A DNA stretch of 47,495 nt from Clostridia bacterium (GTDB lineage Bacteria > Bacillota > Clostridia > Oscillospirales > Acutalibacteraceae): positions 1 through 47,495 of the forward strand of contig JAFSYM010000048.1 in NCBI GenBank assembly GCA_017450005.1, given 5' to 3'. The position numbers and the translations under genes are program-made. The notes below the pieces were generated by a model that ran no database searches, was not told the DNA's origin, and was given only the letters and a program-made list of their open reading frames with translations. Shown piece after piece: positions 34,324 through 41,024 of this stretch (the first letter of the stretch is position 1; every line of letters begins with the position of its first letter).

Positions 34324-34469
34324 AACCGCAATGCATTGATTTGACAGGGATTGAACACGATGGACAGGGCGGGGTCTCGGCTTTGTGACCCGAGACCCCG
34401 CCCTGTCATCGTGTAGTTACATACTATATATAAAATATATTGTATAGTACATATTCAATGCATGCGGTT
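34324..34469. other. Nested inverted repeats, candidate oriT or replication origin
   Basis: The inner hairpin has a 25-bp GC-rich stem (arms 34355-34380 and 34390-34414, one bulged G, 9-base loop CTTTGTGAC) in otherwise AT-rich DNA. The outer pair is AACCGCAATGCATTGA (34324-34339) against TCAATGCATGCGGTT (34455-34469), with one base indel. A smaller ACTATA/TATAGT pair lies between. Such nested structures upstream of mobilization genes are typical of nick sites of transfer or rolling-circle origins. The whole gap 33962-34564 has no gene; it also holds the outward promoter, the right core site and a terminator. Confidence 0.6.
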
Positions 34470-34564
34470 ATCTTGACATGATGTGTGTTGTATGCGGTGT
34501 ATATGATTTTGTTGTTTAAGTAATTATTGTAATTATATATTTATCTTTTAAGTGTGGTGAGTGT

Positions 34565-35191
34565 GTGAGTGGTATTAGGTTGGTAGAGCGAGATTATATG
34601 ATTATGAAAGAAGTGGATAGGTGGAGAGTGATTACAGGGAGACAGATATGCAGTATAGCAGGATTTACAGGACAGAGAGCTTGTGACAGGAGATTGCACA
34701 AGCTGATAGAAGCAAACTATTTGCAAAGGCAGAAAATACTGTATGGTGTTCCCTCTCTATATTCATTAGCCCCTTTGGGTAAAACACTATTAGGAATACC
34801 AAACCGAAAAGAAAAATTTCGAGTGGAACAGATTGCACATGATATAGCGGTAGTTGATACGGCAATATTTTTTCATGAGAAATACAGAGTTCCATATGCG
34901 AAAATAACGACTGAAAAACAGTTGCACAGGCAAGATGGTTTCAGCCACAGAAAACACAGGCCAGATTTTGTTGTAACGCAGAAAAGCAAGGATTTTTGTG
35001 TGGAAATCGAGCTTTCCATGAAAGCAAAAGAGCGATTTAAGCAAAATGTAATCGACAATTTCAACAACTATTATGGGCAGATATGGGTTGTCCCTGACCT
35101 GCAAACAAACATATATACCTTTCTTGCGGATATGAAAAACAGCTATCCGAACATAAAAATTATCCCAATTGCAGAGGTGAAATCAATATGA
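34565..35191 (+). CDS. Replication-relaxation (Replic_Relax) family-like protein
   Basis: 208 aa, GTG start after GGTGAGTGT. The N-terminal winged-helix part (VERDYMIMKEVDRWRVITGRQICSIAG, then a QRACDRRLHKLIEANYL recognition helix) is followed by a restriction-nuclease-like core with PDFVV (Asp ~138) and CVEIELSMKAKERF (Glu ~148, Lys ~154). This layout is that of Replic_Relax proteins found next to coupling ATPases on Firmicutes mobile elements. It would bind or process the nearby hairpin origin. It ends 4 bases before the coupling ATPase gene. Confidence 0.65.
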   Translation: MSGIRLVERDYMIMKEVDRWRVITGRQICSIAGFTGQRACDRRLHKLIEANYLQRQKILYGVPSLYSLAPLGKTLLGIPNRKEKFRVEQIAHDIAVVDTAIFFHEKYRVPYAKITTEKQLHRQDGFSHRKHRPDFVVTQKSKDFCVEIELSMKAKERFKQNVIDNFNNYYGQIWVVPDLQTNIYTFLADMKNSYPNIKIIPIAEVKSI

Positions 35192-35307
35192 ATATTGTAC
35201 ATTTTATGGAACGGTGTGAACCAACACAACAAGGGTTTGTTTCTTGTTTGTATCGCGGTTCCCGTGATAATTATGATAATCGAGCTTCGCAAAAGCTTGA
35301 TTATTAA
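35188..35307 (+). CDS. Possible 39-aa ORF overlapping the coupling-protein start
   Basis: An ATG 8 bases after AGAGGTGA opens a 39-codon frame beginning MNIVHFMERCEP that overlaps, in another frame, the N-terminus of the coupling ATPase. It has the better ribosome site of the two. It may be a leader peptide that couples translation, or chance. No family is recognised. Confidence 0.3.
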   Translation: MNIVHFMERCEPTQQGFVSCLYRGSRDNYDNRASQKLDY

Positions 35308-36604
35308 GAAATATTTTAACTTTTGGAGAGAACTAAAAGCCATGCATAAGAGACGAAAACAAGACTTTGCCAAGCATGAAACAGGTACTTTGATAGGCTA
35401 CAGCCACAAGCGAGAGATATACATTCCCGATAACTGCAAACACTGTTTTATATGCGGTACAACAGGGAGCGGAAAAACCGTTGCACTTTCTAACTTTATC
35501 CAACATGGGATTGAAAGCGACTATCCTATGCTGATTTTAGACGGCAAGGGCGATATGGGGAAAGGTTCTTTATTGGAAATCACAAGGCAGTTTTGCCAGC
35601 AGAGCAGAAAAAGACTGTATGTAATTTCTCTTTCCAATCCTGCTATATCGGTCAAATACAATCCTTTTCACAATGCAAGTCCGACAATGTGCAAAGATAT
35701 GCTGATTAACTTAACCGAATGGAGCGAGGAGCATTACAAGCTAAATACAGAAAGATATTTGCAAAGATTGGTTATTTTGCTCCAACAGAACGGTATACCG
35801 CTTTCATTCCACACGATTATTCAAAATATGAGCATTTCAAAATTCAATGCCCTAAGTTCAAGATTGTTGAAAGCGGAAGTTATATCCAAAACAGAACATA
35901 GCTTAAATTTGGAAATATCCGATACATGTGGTAAGATTGCACAAAGCGCAAGTGCAAGATTCAGCACAATTGCCGAAAGTGAATTTGGCAGTTTATTTGA
36001 TGAAATTGGGATAGACATATACACGGCAATTCGAGAAAACGCAGTAATTTTGTTTGTACTGAACCCATTGCTTTATCCTGAAATTTCGCCATTGATTGGA
36101 AAACTGGTACTGATTGATGCAAAACAGGCGGTCAACAAATGTTTCCAGTCAGGCTTAAACCGCGCATTTTATATCTTTGACGAAATCAACAGCTATGCTT
36201 CGCCTGCGCTGATTGATTTAATAAACAAGTCCAGAAGTGCAAATATCACTTCTATTTTAGCAACACAGAGCCTATCGGATTTAGACTTTGCCTGTAATGA
36301 AGCCTTTAAGGAACAAGTAATAGAGAATACAAACAACTATATTGTACTTCGTCAAAACAGCGCGCTAAACTCTGAACATTGGGCAAACATTTTAGGTACA
36401 CGAACCTCTATAGATGTGACCTATCAGCTAAAGGAAAAAGGTTATTTAGATATGTCTGAAACAGGATTAGGCAGTGCAAGGCGAGTGCGAGAGTTTATAT
36501 ATCACCCTGACGAAATCAAGGGTTTGCCTGTGGGTAAAGGTATTTTTATGTCAAAAGATACAATGTTTCATTGCAAATTGGATATACACAAACCATTTGA
36601 CTAA
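35195..36604 (+). CDS. VirD4/TraG-like conjugative coupling ATPase
   Basis: Up to 469 aa from a TTG start; GTG 35213 is an alternative and no ATG fits. One membrane helix (~14-31, LFLVCIAVPVIIMIIEL) precedes the RecA/FtsK-like motor: Walker A CGTTGSGKT (~96), LILDGKGDMGKG (~120), Walker B FYIFDEI (~328) and ATQSLSDLD (~362). Coupling proteins bring the DNA-relaxase complex to a secretion channel. With no channel genes here, it would use one supplied by another element or act in DNA handling at the membrane. Confidence 0.82.
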   Translation: MYILWNGVNQHNKGLFLVCIAVPVIIMIIELRKSLIIKKYFNFWRELKAMHKRRKQDFAKHETGTLIGYSHKREIYIPDNCKHCFICGTTGSGKTVALSNFIQHGIESDYPMLILDGKGDMGKGSLLEITRQFCQQSRKRLYVISLSNPAISVKYNPFHNASPTMCKDMLINLTEWSEEHYKLNTERYLQRLVILLQQNGIPLSFHTIIQNMSISKFNALSSRLLKAEVISKTEHSLNLEISDTCGKIAQSASARFSTIAESEFGSLFDEIGIDIYTAIRENAVILFVLNPLLYPEISPLIGKLVLIDAKQAVNKCFQSGLNRAFYIFDEINSYASPALIDLINKSRSANITSILATQSLSDLDFACNEAFKEQVIENTNNYIVLRQNSALNSEHWANILGTRTSIDVTYQLKEKGYLDMSETGLGSARRVREFIYHPDEIKGLPVGKGIFMSKDTMFHCKLDIHKPFD

Positions 36605-36619
36605 AGCGGAGGATTGTTT

Positions 36620-37528
36620 ATGCAAAAGATACAAAAGGCCTTGTACAGGATTGGGAGTTTTATTCTTCGCAATCTGCAATATATACTTTGGTTCGCGTTT
36701 TACTTCTCTGTTTCTTATTGGCTATTTTCAAAAAATAAAATACTATCCAAAACATGGGATATTATCATTTTATTGGTGCTGTATGCGGTTTCGATTGCCA
36801 TTGCGTTATTGTTTGGCGAAAGAATATTGAAGTTTATCAATGGTGTGCGACCTGTGGAAACGAAGCAGGAAAAGGAATACATATTTCCCTTATTTCAAGA
36901 AGTATACAGGTCAGCTAAAGAAGTAAATCCGAAATTGCCGAAAATGAAGCCGTATATTATAGATACAATGGCTATCAATGCCTGTGCTATCGGCAGTCAT
37001 ACTATAGCTATTACCAAAGGAGCTATTGATACTTTCAGCGAGGAAGAACTACAAGGGATTATCCTGCATGAGATAGCCCATATCCGAAACGGAGACACAA
37101 AAGCCGACTTAATAAACAAGGTCGGTAATGGGTTTGTAACGGTATTTATGTTGTTTTTCAATCTGTTCTTTCAGACGTTGGATTTTCTGTTTATGGATTT
37201 GGACGACGAGGACACGAAACACTTTAGCGGACTAATACGCACTTTTTTCTTCCTGCTTCGTCAGTGCATAAACATGACCCTATATGTATTATTGTTTATT
37301 GGAAATATTATACTGTCAGGCAACATACGAAAAAACGAGCTTCGCGCAGATAAATTTGCGTTCAAAATGGGCTACGGCGAGGGGCTAAAAAATGCCCTAT
37401 ACCTCATTCAAAAACTAACACTATCCGATAATATGAGCCTGACCGAGAAAATGACAAGACTGCACCCCAGAACATCAAAGCGCATAGCACAACTTGAACG
37501 ATTATTAGATAAAGAACAGAGGGCTTGA
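36620..37528 (+). CDS. M48 family zinc metalloprotease (HtpX-like)
   Basis: 302 aa, start at 36620 after GCGGAGGATTGTTT. Two N-terminal membrane helices (~15-36 and ~45-70), then the zinc site HEIAHIRNGD (~153) with a downstream Glu in NELRADKFA (~244) as third ligand, and one or two further helices (~165-190 and ~205-230). HtpX-like enzymes degrade membrane proteins. On mobile elements such proteases are sometimes cargo for membrane quality control. It lies 15 bases after the coupling ATPase, same operon. Confidence 0.85.
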   Translation: MQKIQKALYRIGSFILRNLQYILWFAFYFSVSYWLFSKNKILSKTWDIIILLVLYAVSIAIALLFGERILKFINGVRPVETKQEKEYIFPLFQEVYRSAKEVNPKLPKMKPYIIDTMAINACAIGSHTIAITKGAIDTFSEEELQGIILHEIAHIRNGDTKADLINKVGNGFVTVFMLFFNLFFQTLDFLFMDLDDEDTKHFSGLIRTFFFLLRQCINMTLYVLLFIGNIILSGNIRKNELRADKFAFKMGYGEGLKNALYLIQKLTLSDNMSLTEKMTRLHPRTSKRIAQLERLLDKEQRA

Positions 37529-37537
37529 AAAGCCAGA

Positions 37538-37657
37538 ATTATCCATACCCACTTAATCGCGGTTTTGCCGAAAGATAAGAAAACAGACCTTACAATTTGT
37601 GTTGTAGGTCTGTTTTCGCTTTCGGCATATATTTGTATTTTTGTGGGTATGGATAAT
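37538..37657 (+). terminator. Nested inverted repeats ending the transfer operon
   Basis: Three nested perfect pairs: ATTATCCATACCCAC/GTGGGTATGGATAAT (37538-37552, 37643-37657), TGCCGAAAG/CTTTCGGCA (37566-37574, 37619-37627) and AAAACAGACCT/AGGTCTGTTTT (37580-37590, 37606-37616). The inner hairpin is followed by T-containing sequence and begins 10 bases after the M48 stop. The size is larger than a simple terminator needs. No gene lies in 37529-37851. Confidence 0.65.
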
Positions 37658-37688
37658 ATGGATAGTGAAGCAGCTAACTCTGTTTTTA

Positions 37689-37849
37689 TGTCTCTTACAG
37701 AGTAATACCCTATATAAGGCTTGTACAACAATGCACTTTATGTCTCTTATAAGCTCGCACCCTGTAAAAGGCTTGTACAACTTGTCCATTTAAAAAAGTG
37801 AGTAATATCAACGGTTTCAGCACTTGGTGTCTCTTACAAAGTTGCACCA
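37689..37849. repeat. Subterminal direct repeats at the right end of Element 1
   Basis: Two 52-bp units start at 37689 and 37741 (shared TGTCTCTTA at the start and GGCTTGTACAAC 29 bases later). A third partial unit TGTCTCTTACAAAGTTGCACC lies at 37829, directly at the border. The left end of the element, read inward on the other strand, begins with a similar TGTCTTTTACA...TTGAACC. They are probable binding sites for the serine recombinase. Confidence 0.7.
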
Positions 37850-37851
37850 TC

Positions 37852-38178
37852 AGCTGCCATGTCTTCGGTCAGATCGGCAATCAGATCGCCCTTGGACTGC
37901 AGCGAAGCCGCCGTGAACGGGAAGCCGCTTGCCGCCGTCGGGTAGACGCCGGTCGTGTGATCGACAAAGTACGTGTCAAATCCGCTCTTTTTGATTTCGT
38001 CGTAAGAGAGATTGCGTGTGAGCTGGAACATGATCGTGCCGACCATTTCGAGGTGTCCGAGCTCCTCTGTGCCGATGTCGGTCAGAAGCCCCTTCAGCTC
38101 CGGATACGGCATGGAGAACCGCTGGCTCAGATACCGCAGCGACGCGCCGAGTTCACCGTCAGGCCCGCCGTATTGCAA
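37852..38178 (-). pseudogene. cotJC: cotJC, middle part
   Basis: The minus strand reads QYGGPDGELGASLRYLSQRF, then GTEELGHLEMVGTIM (metal-binding Glu and His of the Mn-catalase fold), and ends GDLIADLTEDMAA at the Element 1 border. All ~108 codons are open. The first ~25-30 codons of CotJC are missing on the left of QYGG and should lie beyond Element 2, outside the window. Host-like GC-rich composition contrasts with the AT-rich element beside it. Confidence 0.88.
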
Positions 38179-38188
38179 AAAGATATAT

Positions 38189-39619
38189 TCAAACGTAAAA
38201 AAATAGAATCAATTCGCGTGGGGCTTTACGGTAGACGATCTTTTGCAGGATCGACCGGAGGGCTTCGTTTTTTGCAAGCTCGTCTGCGTCGGACGAGATC
38301 AGGCGGATCACGGAGGAAACCTTCTCGGCAAACTCGGTTTTGTCGAACGGCTTGATTTCCTGCTGCTTGCAGCGTTCAGCCTGCAAATAATCGATCTGCT
38401 TCTGCAGCTTCTGTTTGTTCGAGCGGTATTCTTCTATGGTGTCGATCCCTTCAAGATACGCTTCCTTTGCTTTTTGTAGCTTGCGCTCCTCGGCACGGAT
38501 CAGCCGGTCATAGTCTGTTGTGTCGCTGCCGGTGTCGACAACGCGGGGGACGATGTTGAAATCCATCGTCAGGACGGCGTGCTGCAGCGCGGCAATCACT
38601 TCCCGATTGGCGACGTTGAGCGACAAACAGTGCGAGACGGAGCATTTACCGCGATTGTAGTTGTGACACTGAATATAGTTCACTTTGCCGGATTGCGCAA
38701 GGCAGAGCGTCGCGCCGCATGAGCTGCAGCGCATCAGACCTTTGAGCATAAACTCGATTGGCTGTTCACGGCGCTGGTATCGAGTGTATTTGCGTTTCAG
38801 ATCCAGCAGCCGCGCTTGCGCGGCGTCCCAGTCCTCCTGAGGAATAAGCGGCTCGTGTGTACCGTCAAAGAGCAGTACGTTATCGCTGCGGTAGTCGCGC
38901 TTGGATGCGGCGTGGCCGTCCTTTGACCAACGTATTTTGCCGATGTACACAGGATTGTTGAGCGTGTATTCAATGAAGCGGTTGTCCGCCGGATTGCCGC
39001 GAGACGTGCGGAATCCGTCTGCATTGAGGCTCTTTGCTATTGCGGCCATGCCGACGCCGGAAAGAAACTCCCGAAAGATGCGGCGCACGATCTCGGCGTC
39101 CGCGTTGGGGATTAGCTTCTTGTTGCGCAGATCATAGCCGAACTGGCGGCTCATGGGCTCGCCGCGCGAAGCCTTTTCGAGCATGCCGCGTTTGACTTCC
39201 TGAGACAGGCGTGTCAGGTAGTGCGCGTCGTCCCATTCGATGATGCGCTCGATCAGCTCGCCGAACTCGTTGCTCTCGTCCGTGCGTTCTGAAACGGACA
39301 GCACAGCGACGTTGTGCCGACGCAGGCGTGCTTTCAGGAGTATGCTGTCCTCGGTGTTGCGGGAAAAGCGGCTGAACTTCCAGACGATGATTGCGTCAAA
39401 CGGGTGATCCTTGCTTTCGGCCATGGCAATCATACGGTTGAATTCAAGGCGTCCCTTTGTCGACTTCGCGGAAATGCCGTCGTCATAAAAGACAAACTCT
39501 TTCGGAATCAGGTAGTCGTTACGCTTGGCATAATCCCGTATCAGATTTAATTGGCTGTCCGGGCTGTATTCGTCCTGCCGTTCATCCGACACACGGACGT
39601 ATGCTGCTGCGAGTTTCAT
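38189..39619 (-). CDS. Large serine recombinase (phage integrase type)
   Basis: 476 aa. Catalytic Ser11 in AAAYVRVSDERQ, WKFSRFSRN with the resolvase arginines (~82-88), a Recombinase domain (RQFGYDLRNKKLIPN), zinc ribbon CSSCGATL ... CHNYNRGKC (~300-330), and a coiled coil (~370-440). It is only distantly similar to the Element 1 recombinase, so the two insertions into cotJC are independent. Like that gene it is co-oriented with cotJC and ends next to the downstream cotJC part. Confidence 0.92.
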   Translation of the reverse strand: MKLAAAYVRVSDERQDEYSPDSQLNLIRDYAKRNDYLIPKEFVFYDDGISAKSTKGRLEFNRMIAMAESKDHPFDAIIVWKFSRFSRNTEDSILLKARLRRHNVAVLSVSERTDESNEFGELIERIIEWDDAHYLTRLSQEVKRGMLEKASRGEPMSRQFGYDLRNKKLIPNADAEIVRRIFREFLSGVGMAAIAKSLNADGFRTSRGNPADNRFIEYTLNNPVYIGKIRWSKDGHAASKRDYRSDNVLLFDGTHEPLIPQEDWDAAQARLLDLKRKYTRYQRREQPIEFMLKGLMRCSSCGATLCLAQSGKVNYIQCHNYNRGKCSVSHCLSLNVANREVIAALQHAVLTMDFNIVPRVVDTGSDTTDYDRLIRAEERKLQKAKEAYLEGIDTIEEYRSNKQKLQKQIDYLQAERCKQQEIKPFDKTEFAEKVSSVIRLISSDADELAKNEALRSILQKIVYRKAPRELILFFYV

Positions 39620-39687
39620 GGGATCACATCCTCGGTTTGTGTGAAGAATGCCCGTTCGTCGTGAAGGCGAGCGGGCGTTTACTTGCG

Positions 39688-40110
39688 TTAGCTGTCAATG
39701 AAATTGGGCGGTGTGACGATCGGTATACCATCGGCGACCTGAGCGGAGAGTAATGAGATGCTCAGAGAGATTTTGGCCAAACAGTTTTCCAAAGTGCGTT
39801 TCTGTGTTGTTATGAGTTCATCCAGAAAATCTTTTTGAGAGATTGTTTCAACATCAGGTATTGATTCTGTAAAATGAAAGACAACATCGTATGCGGTATA
39901 GAAACTGAGAAAGTCATGATTCGGAGATTCGATTTTTCGGCTTACGGAAACAACTGCCTCGGTATTGGTCAGGGCTTTCAACCTGACTTCATCAAGACCG
40001 CTGAGTGATGCGTTTGCAGGATAGTTTCTGTAGTCGTTGGCAAGGAAGCTGACCTCAGTCAGGATAAATTCAACATTGCGTTTTTGAATTATTTCATTGA
40101 GATTAAACAT
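39688..40110 (-). CDS. SecB-like chaperone of a toxin-antitoxin-chaperone module
   Basis: 140 aa from the ATG at 40110, 8 bases after GGGGGA (an ATG at 40119 is possible). The pattern resembles SecB: alternating strands with AVVSVSRKIE and YDVVFHFTE, a long helix LAKISLSISLLSAQ, and the end GIPIVTPPNFID, like the SecB C-terminal segment. SecB-like proteins guard the unstable antitoxin in TAC systems such as Rv1957 of M. tuberculosis. The start lies inside the hicB end, so the three genes are one operon. Family assignment is from pattern only. Confidence 0.6.
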   Translation of the reverse strand: MFNLNEIIQKRNVEFILTEVSFLANDYRNYPANASLSGLDEVRLKALTNTEAVVSVSRKIESPNHDFLSFYTAYDVVFHFTESIPDVETISQKDFLDELITTQKRTLENCLAKISLSISLLSAQVADGIPIVTPPNFIDS

Positions 40111-40588
40111 CAGAATCATCCCCCGAATGTCTTATTGACCTAAAGTTTGAAATGGCGCCGACAGCAGTTGCGGCAATAAAGTTCTGGTTTAAAGCCTGAA
40201 CAGAAACCGTAATGTTTTCAAGTTCGCGCTTATACTCATCGTCTGCTTCAGGCCTTTCGTCCAGTTCGTGCATAATGGCATTTGTCACGAACTGATTAAG
40301 ATTGATGCCTTGCAGAGTAGCTTTGATCGCAGCGCGGCGGTGCAGATCAGGGTCGATTCGCACATTGAATGTACCTTTGAAAGACTTCTCAGGCTCTTTC
40401 CCGACCTGACGGCAAAAGTCGATATAGTCGTCAACTTCTTCATGGAATGCTGTGATCAGACCGGGAAGTGTTTCTGCTTCATATGTGACCAAATCATTGA
40501 TAAACAGGATTTTACCATACAGAACTCCGTCGTCAAGGGAGAAGTCAACGCTACCGTAATAGCCGTTGTACTGTAGAACTTTGTTCAT
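40103..40588 (-). CDS. hicB: HicB-type antitoxin
   Basis: 161 aa. The N-terminal HicB fold (YNGYYGSVDFSLDDGVLYGKILFINDLVTYEA, ~6-40) is a degenerate RNase H-like domain. It is followed by a ribbon-helix-helix DNA-binding part FKGTFNVRIDPDLHRRAAIKA (~70-105). A C-terminal tail of ~40 residues (after ~120, ALNQNFIAATAVGAISNF) extends past the usual HicB end and may be the chaperone-addiction segment seen in TAC antitoxins. It overlaps hicA by four bases and represses its own promoter in known systems. Confidence 0.85.
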   Translation of the reverse strand: MNKVLQYNGYYGSVDFSLDDGVLYGKILFINDLVTYEAETLPGLITAFHEEVDDYIDFCRQVGKEPEKSFKGTFNVRIDPDLHRRAAIKATLQGINLNQFVTNAIMHELDERPEADDEYKRELENITVSVQALNQNFIAATAVGAISNFRSIRHSGDDSDV

Positions 40589-40836
40589 AATAGATCGCTC
40601 TCCTTCAGTTTTTGCAGTACCTCTTCGAGTACATACGCATGAACGATATTTCCGGGATGAGGCTTGTGCAGTTTTATAATATCTTTGGTTGTCGGATTGT
40701 AGAACCGAACACGCGATCCGTTTCCACTCTCATCACAAGTGTACCCAAAATATTGAAGCATTTGCTTAAGCTCGCTGTATGTAAAGTCTTTTGGCTTTGC
40801 CAAAAACCGCGCTACAAGCTTCTCTTTTTGACTCAT
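40585..40836 (-). CDS. hicA: HicA-type mRNA interferase toxin
   Basis: 83 aa, dsRBD-like fold. A helical start (KLVARFLAKPKDFTYSELKQMLQYFGY) leads to the strand VRFYNPTTKDIIKLHKPHP, with the His expected to be catalytic, and a last helix. HicA cuts mRNA without a ribosome. It is the first gene of the operon, behind a consensus promoter with a palindromic operator. Confidence 0.85.
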   Translation of the reverse strand: MSQKEKLVARFLAKPKDFTYSELKQMLQYFGYTCDESGNGSRVRFYNPTTKDIIKLHKPHPGNIVHAYVLEEVLQKLKESDLL

Positions 40837-40855
40837 TTTACATCACATCCTGATT

Positions 40856-40909
40856 GCAACTAAATATTAGTTGCAGCTTATTGTAGCATTTTTGGAATGC
40901 ACTTGTCAA
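40856..40909 (-). promoter_or_regulatory. Promoter and palindromic operator of the hicAB-chaperone operon
   Basis: On the minus strand a perfect TTGACA (40909-40904) and TACAAT (40885-40880) have an 18-bp spacer. Just downstream, at the likely start site, lies a perfect palindrome GCAACTAA-ATA-TTAGTTGC (40856-40874), placed where HicB would block transcription. The rest of the gap to 41024 is GC-rich and without a gene. Confidence 0.8.
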
Positions 40910-41024
40910 CAAAAATTTGTATGGCGAGCGGGCGTTCTTTTTTTGCTTCTTTTTTGCGCAGCGGTCAGCGTGGGCGGGGACGCCGGGACCGGCAAAGCCG
41001 CGGGAGCAGCGGAATTACATACAA

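Larger units (their letters stand above)
25092..37851. mobile_element. Element 1: 12.76-kb serine-recombinase element inside cotJC
   Basis: It is markedly AT-rich against its GC-rich surroundings. Both borders carry the dinucleotide TC on the plus strand (GA in the cotJC sense) at 25090-25091 and 37850-37851, the crossover pair known for TnpX/TndX recombinases (Tn4451, Tn5397). The outermost ~22 bases form imperfect inverted repeats (16 of 22 match). The recombinase gene ends 53 bases from the left border. Cargo: surface protease and partner, tyrosine recombinase with inverted core sites, hairpin origin candidate, Replic_Relax protein, coupling ATPase and M48 protease. No relaxase of a standard MOB family or mating-pore gene is seen, so it is probably mobilizable rather than self-transmissible. 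Confidence 0.9.

Noticed and set aside
37689-37849. Possible CRISPR-like array
   Set aside because: There are only two and a half 52-bp units, with no spacer/repeat alternation and no cas genes. The units match the element ends instead.
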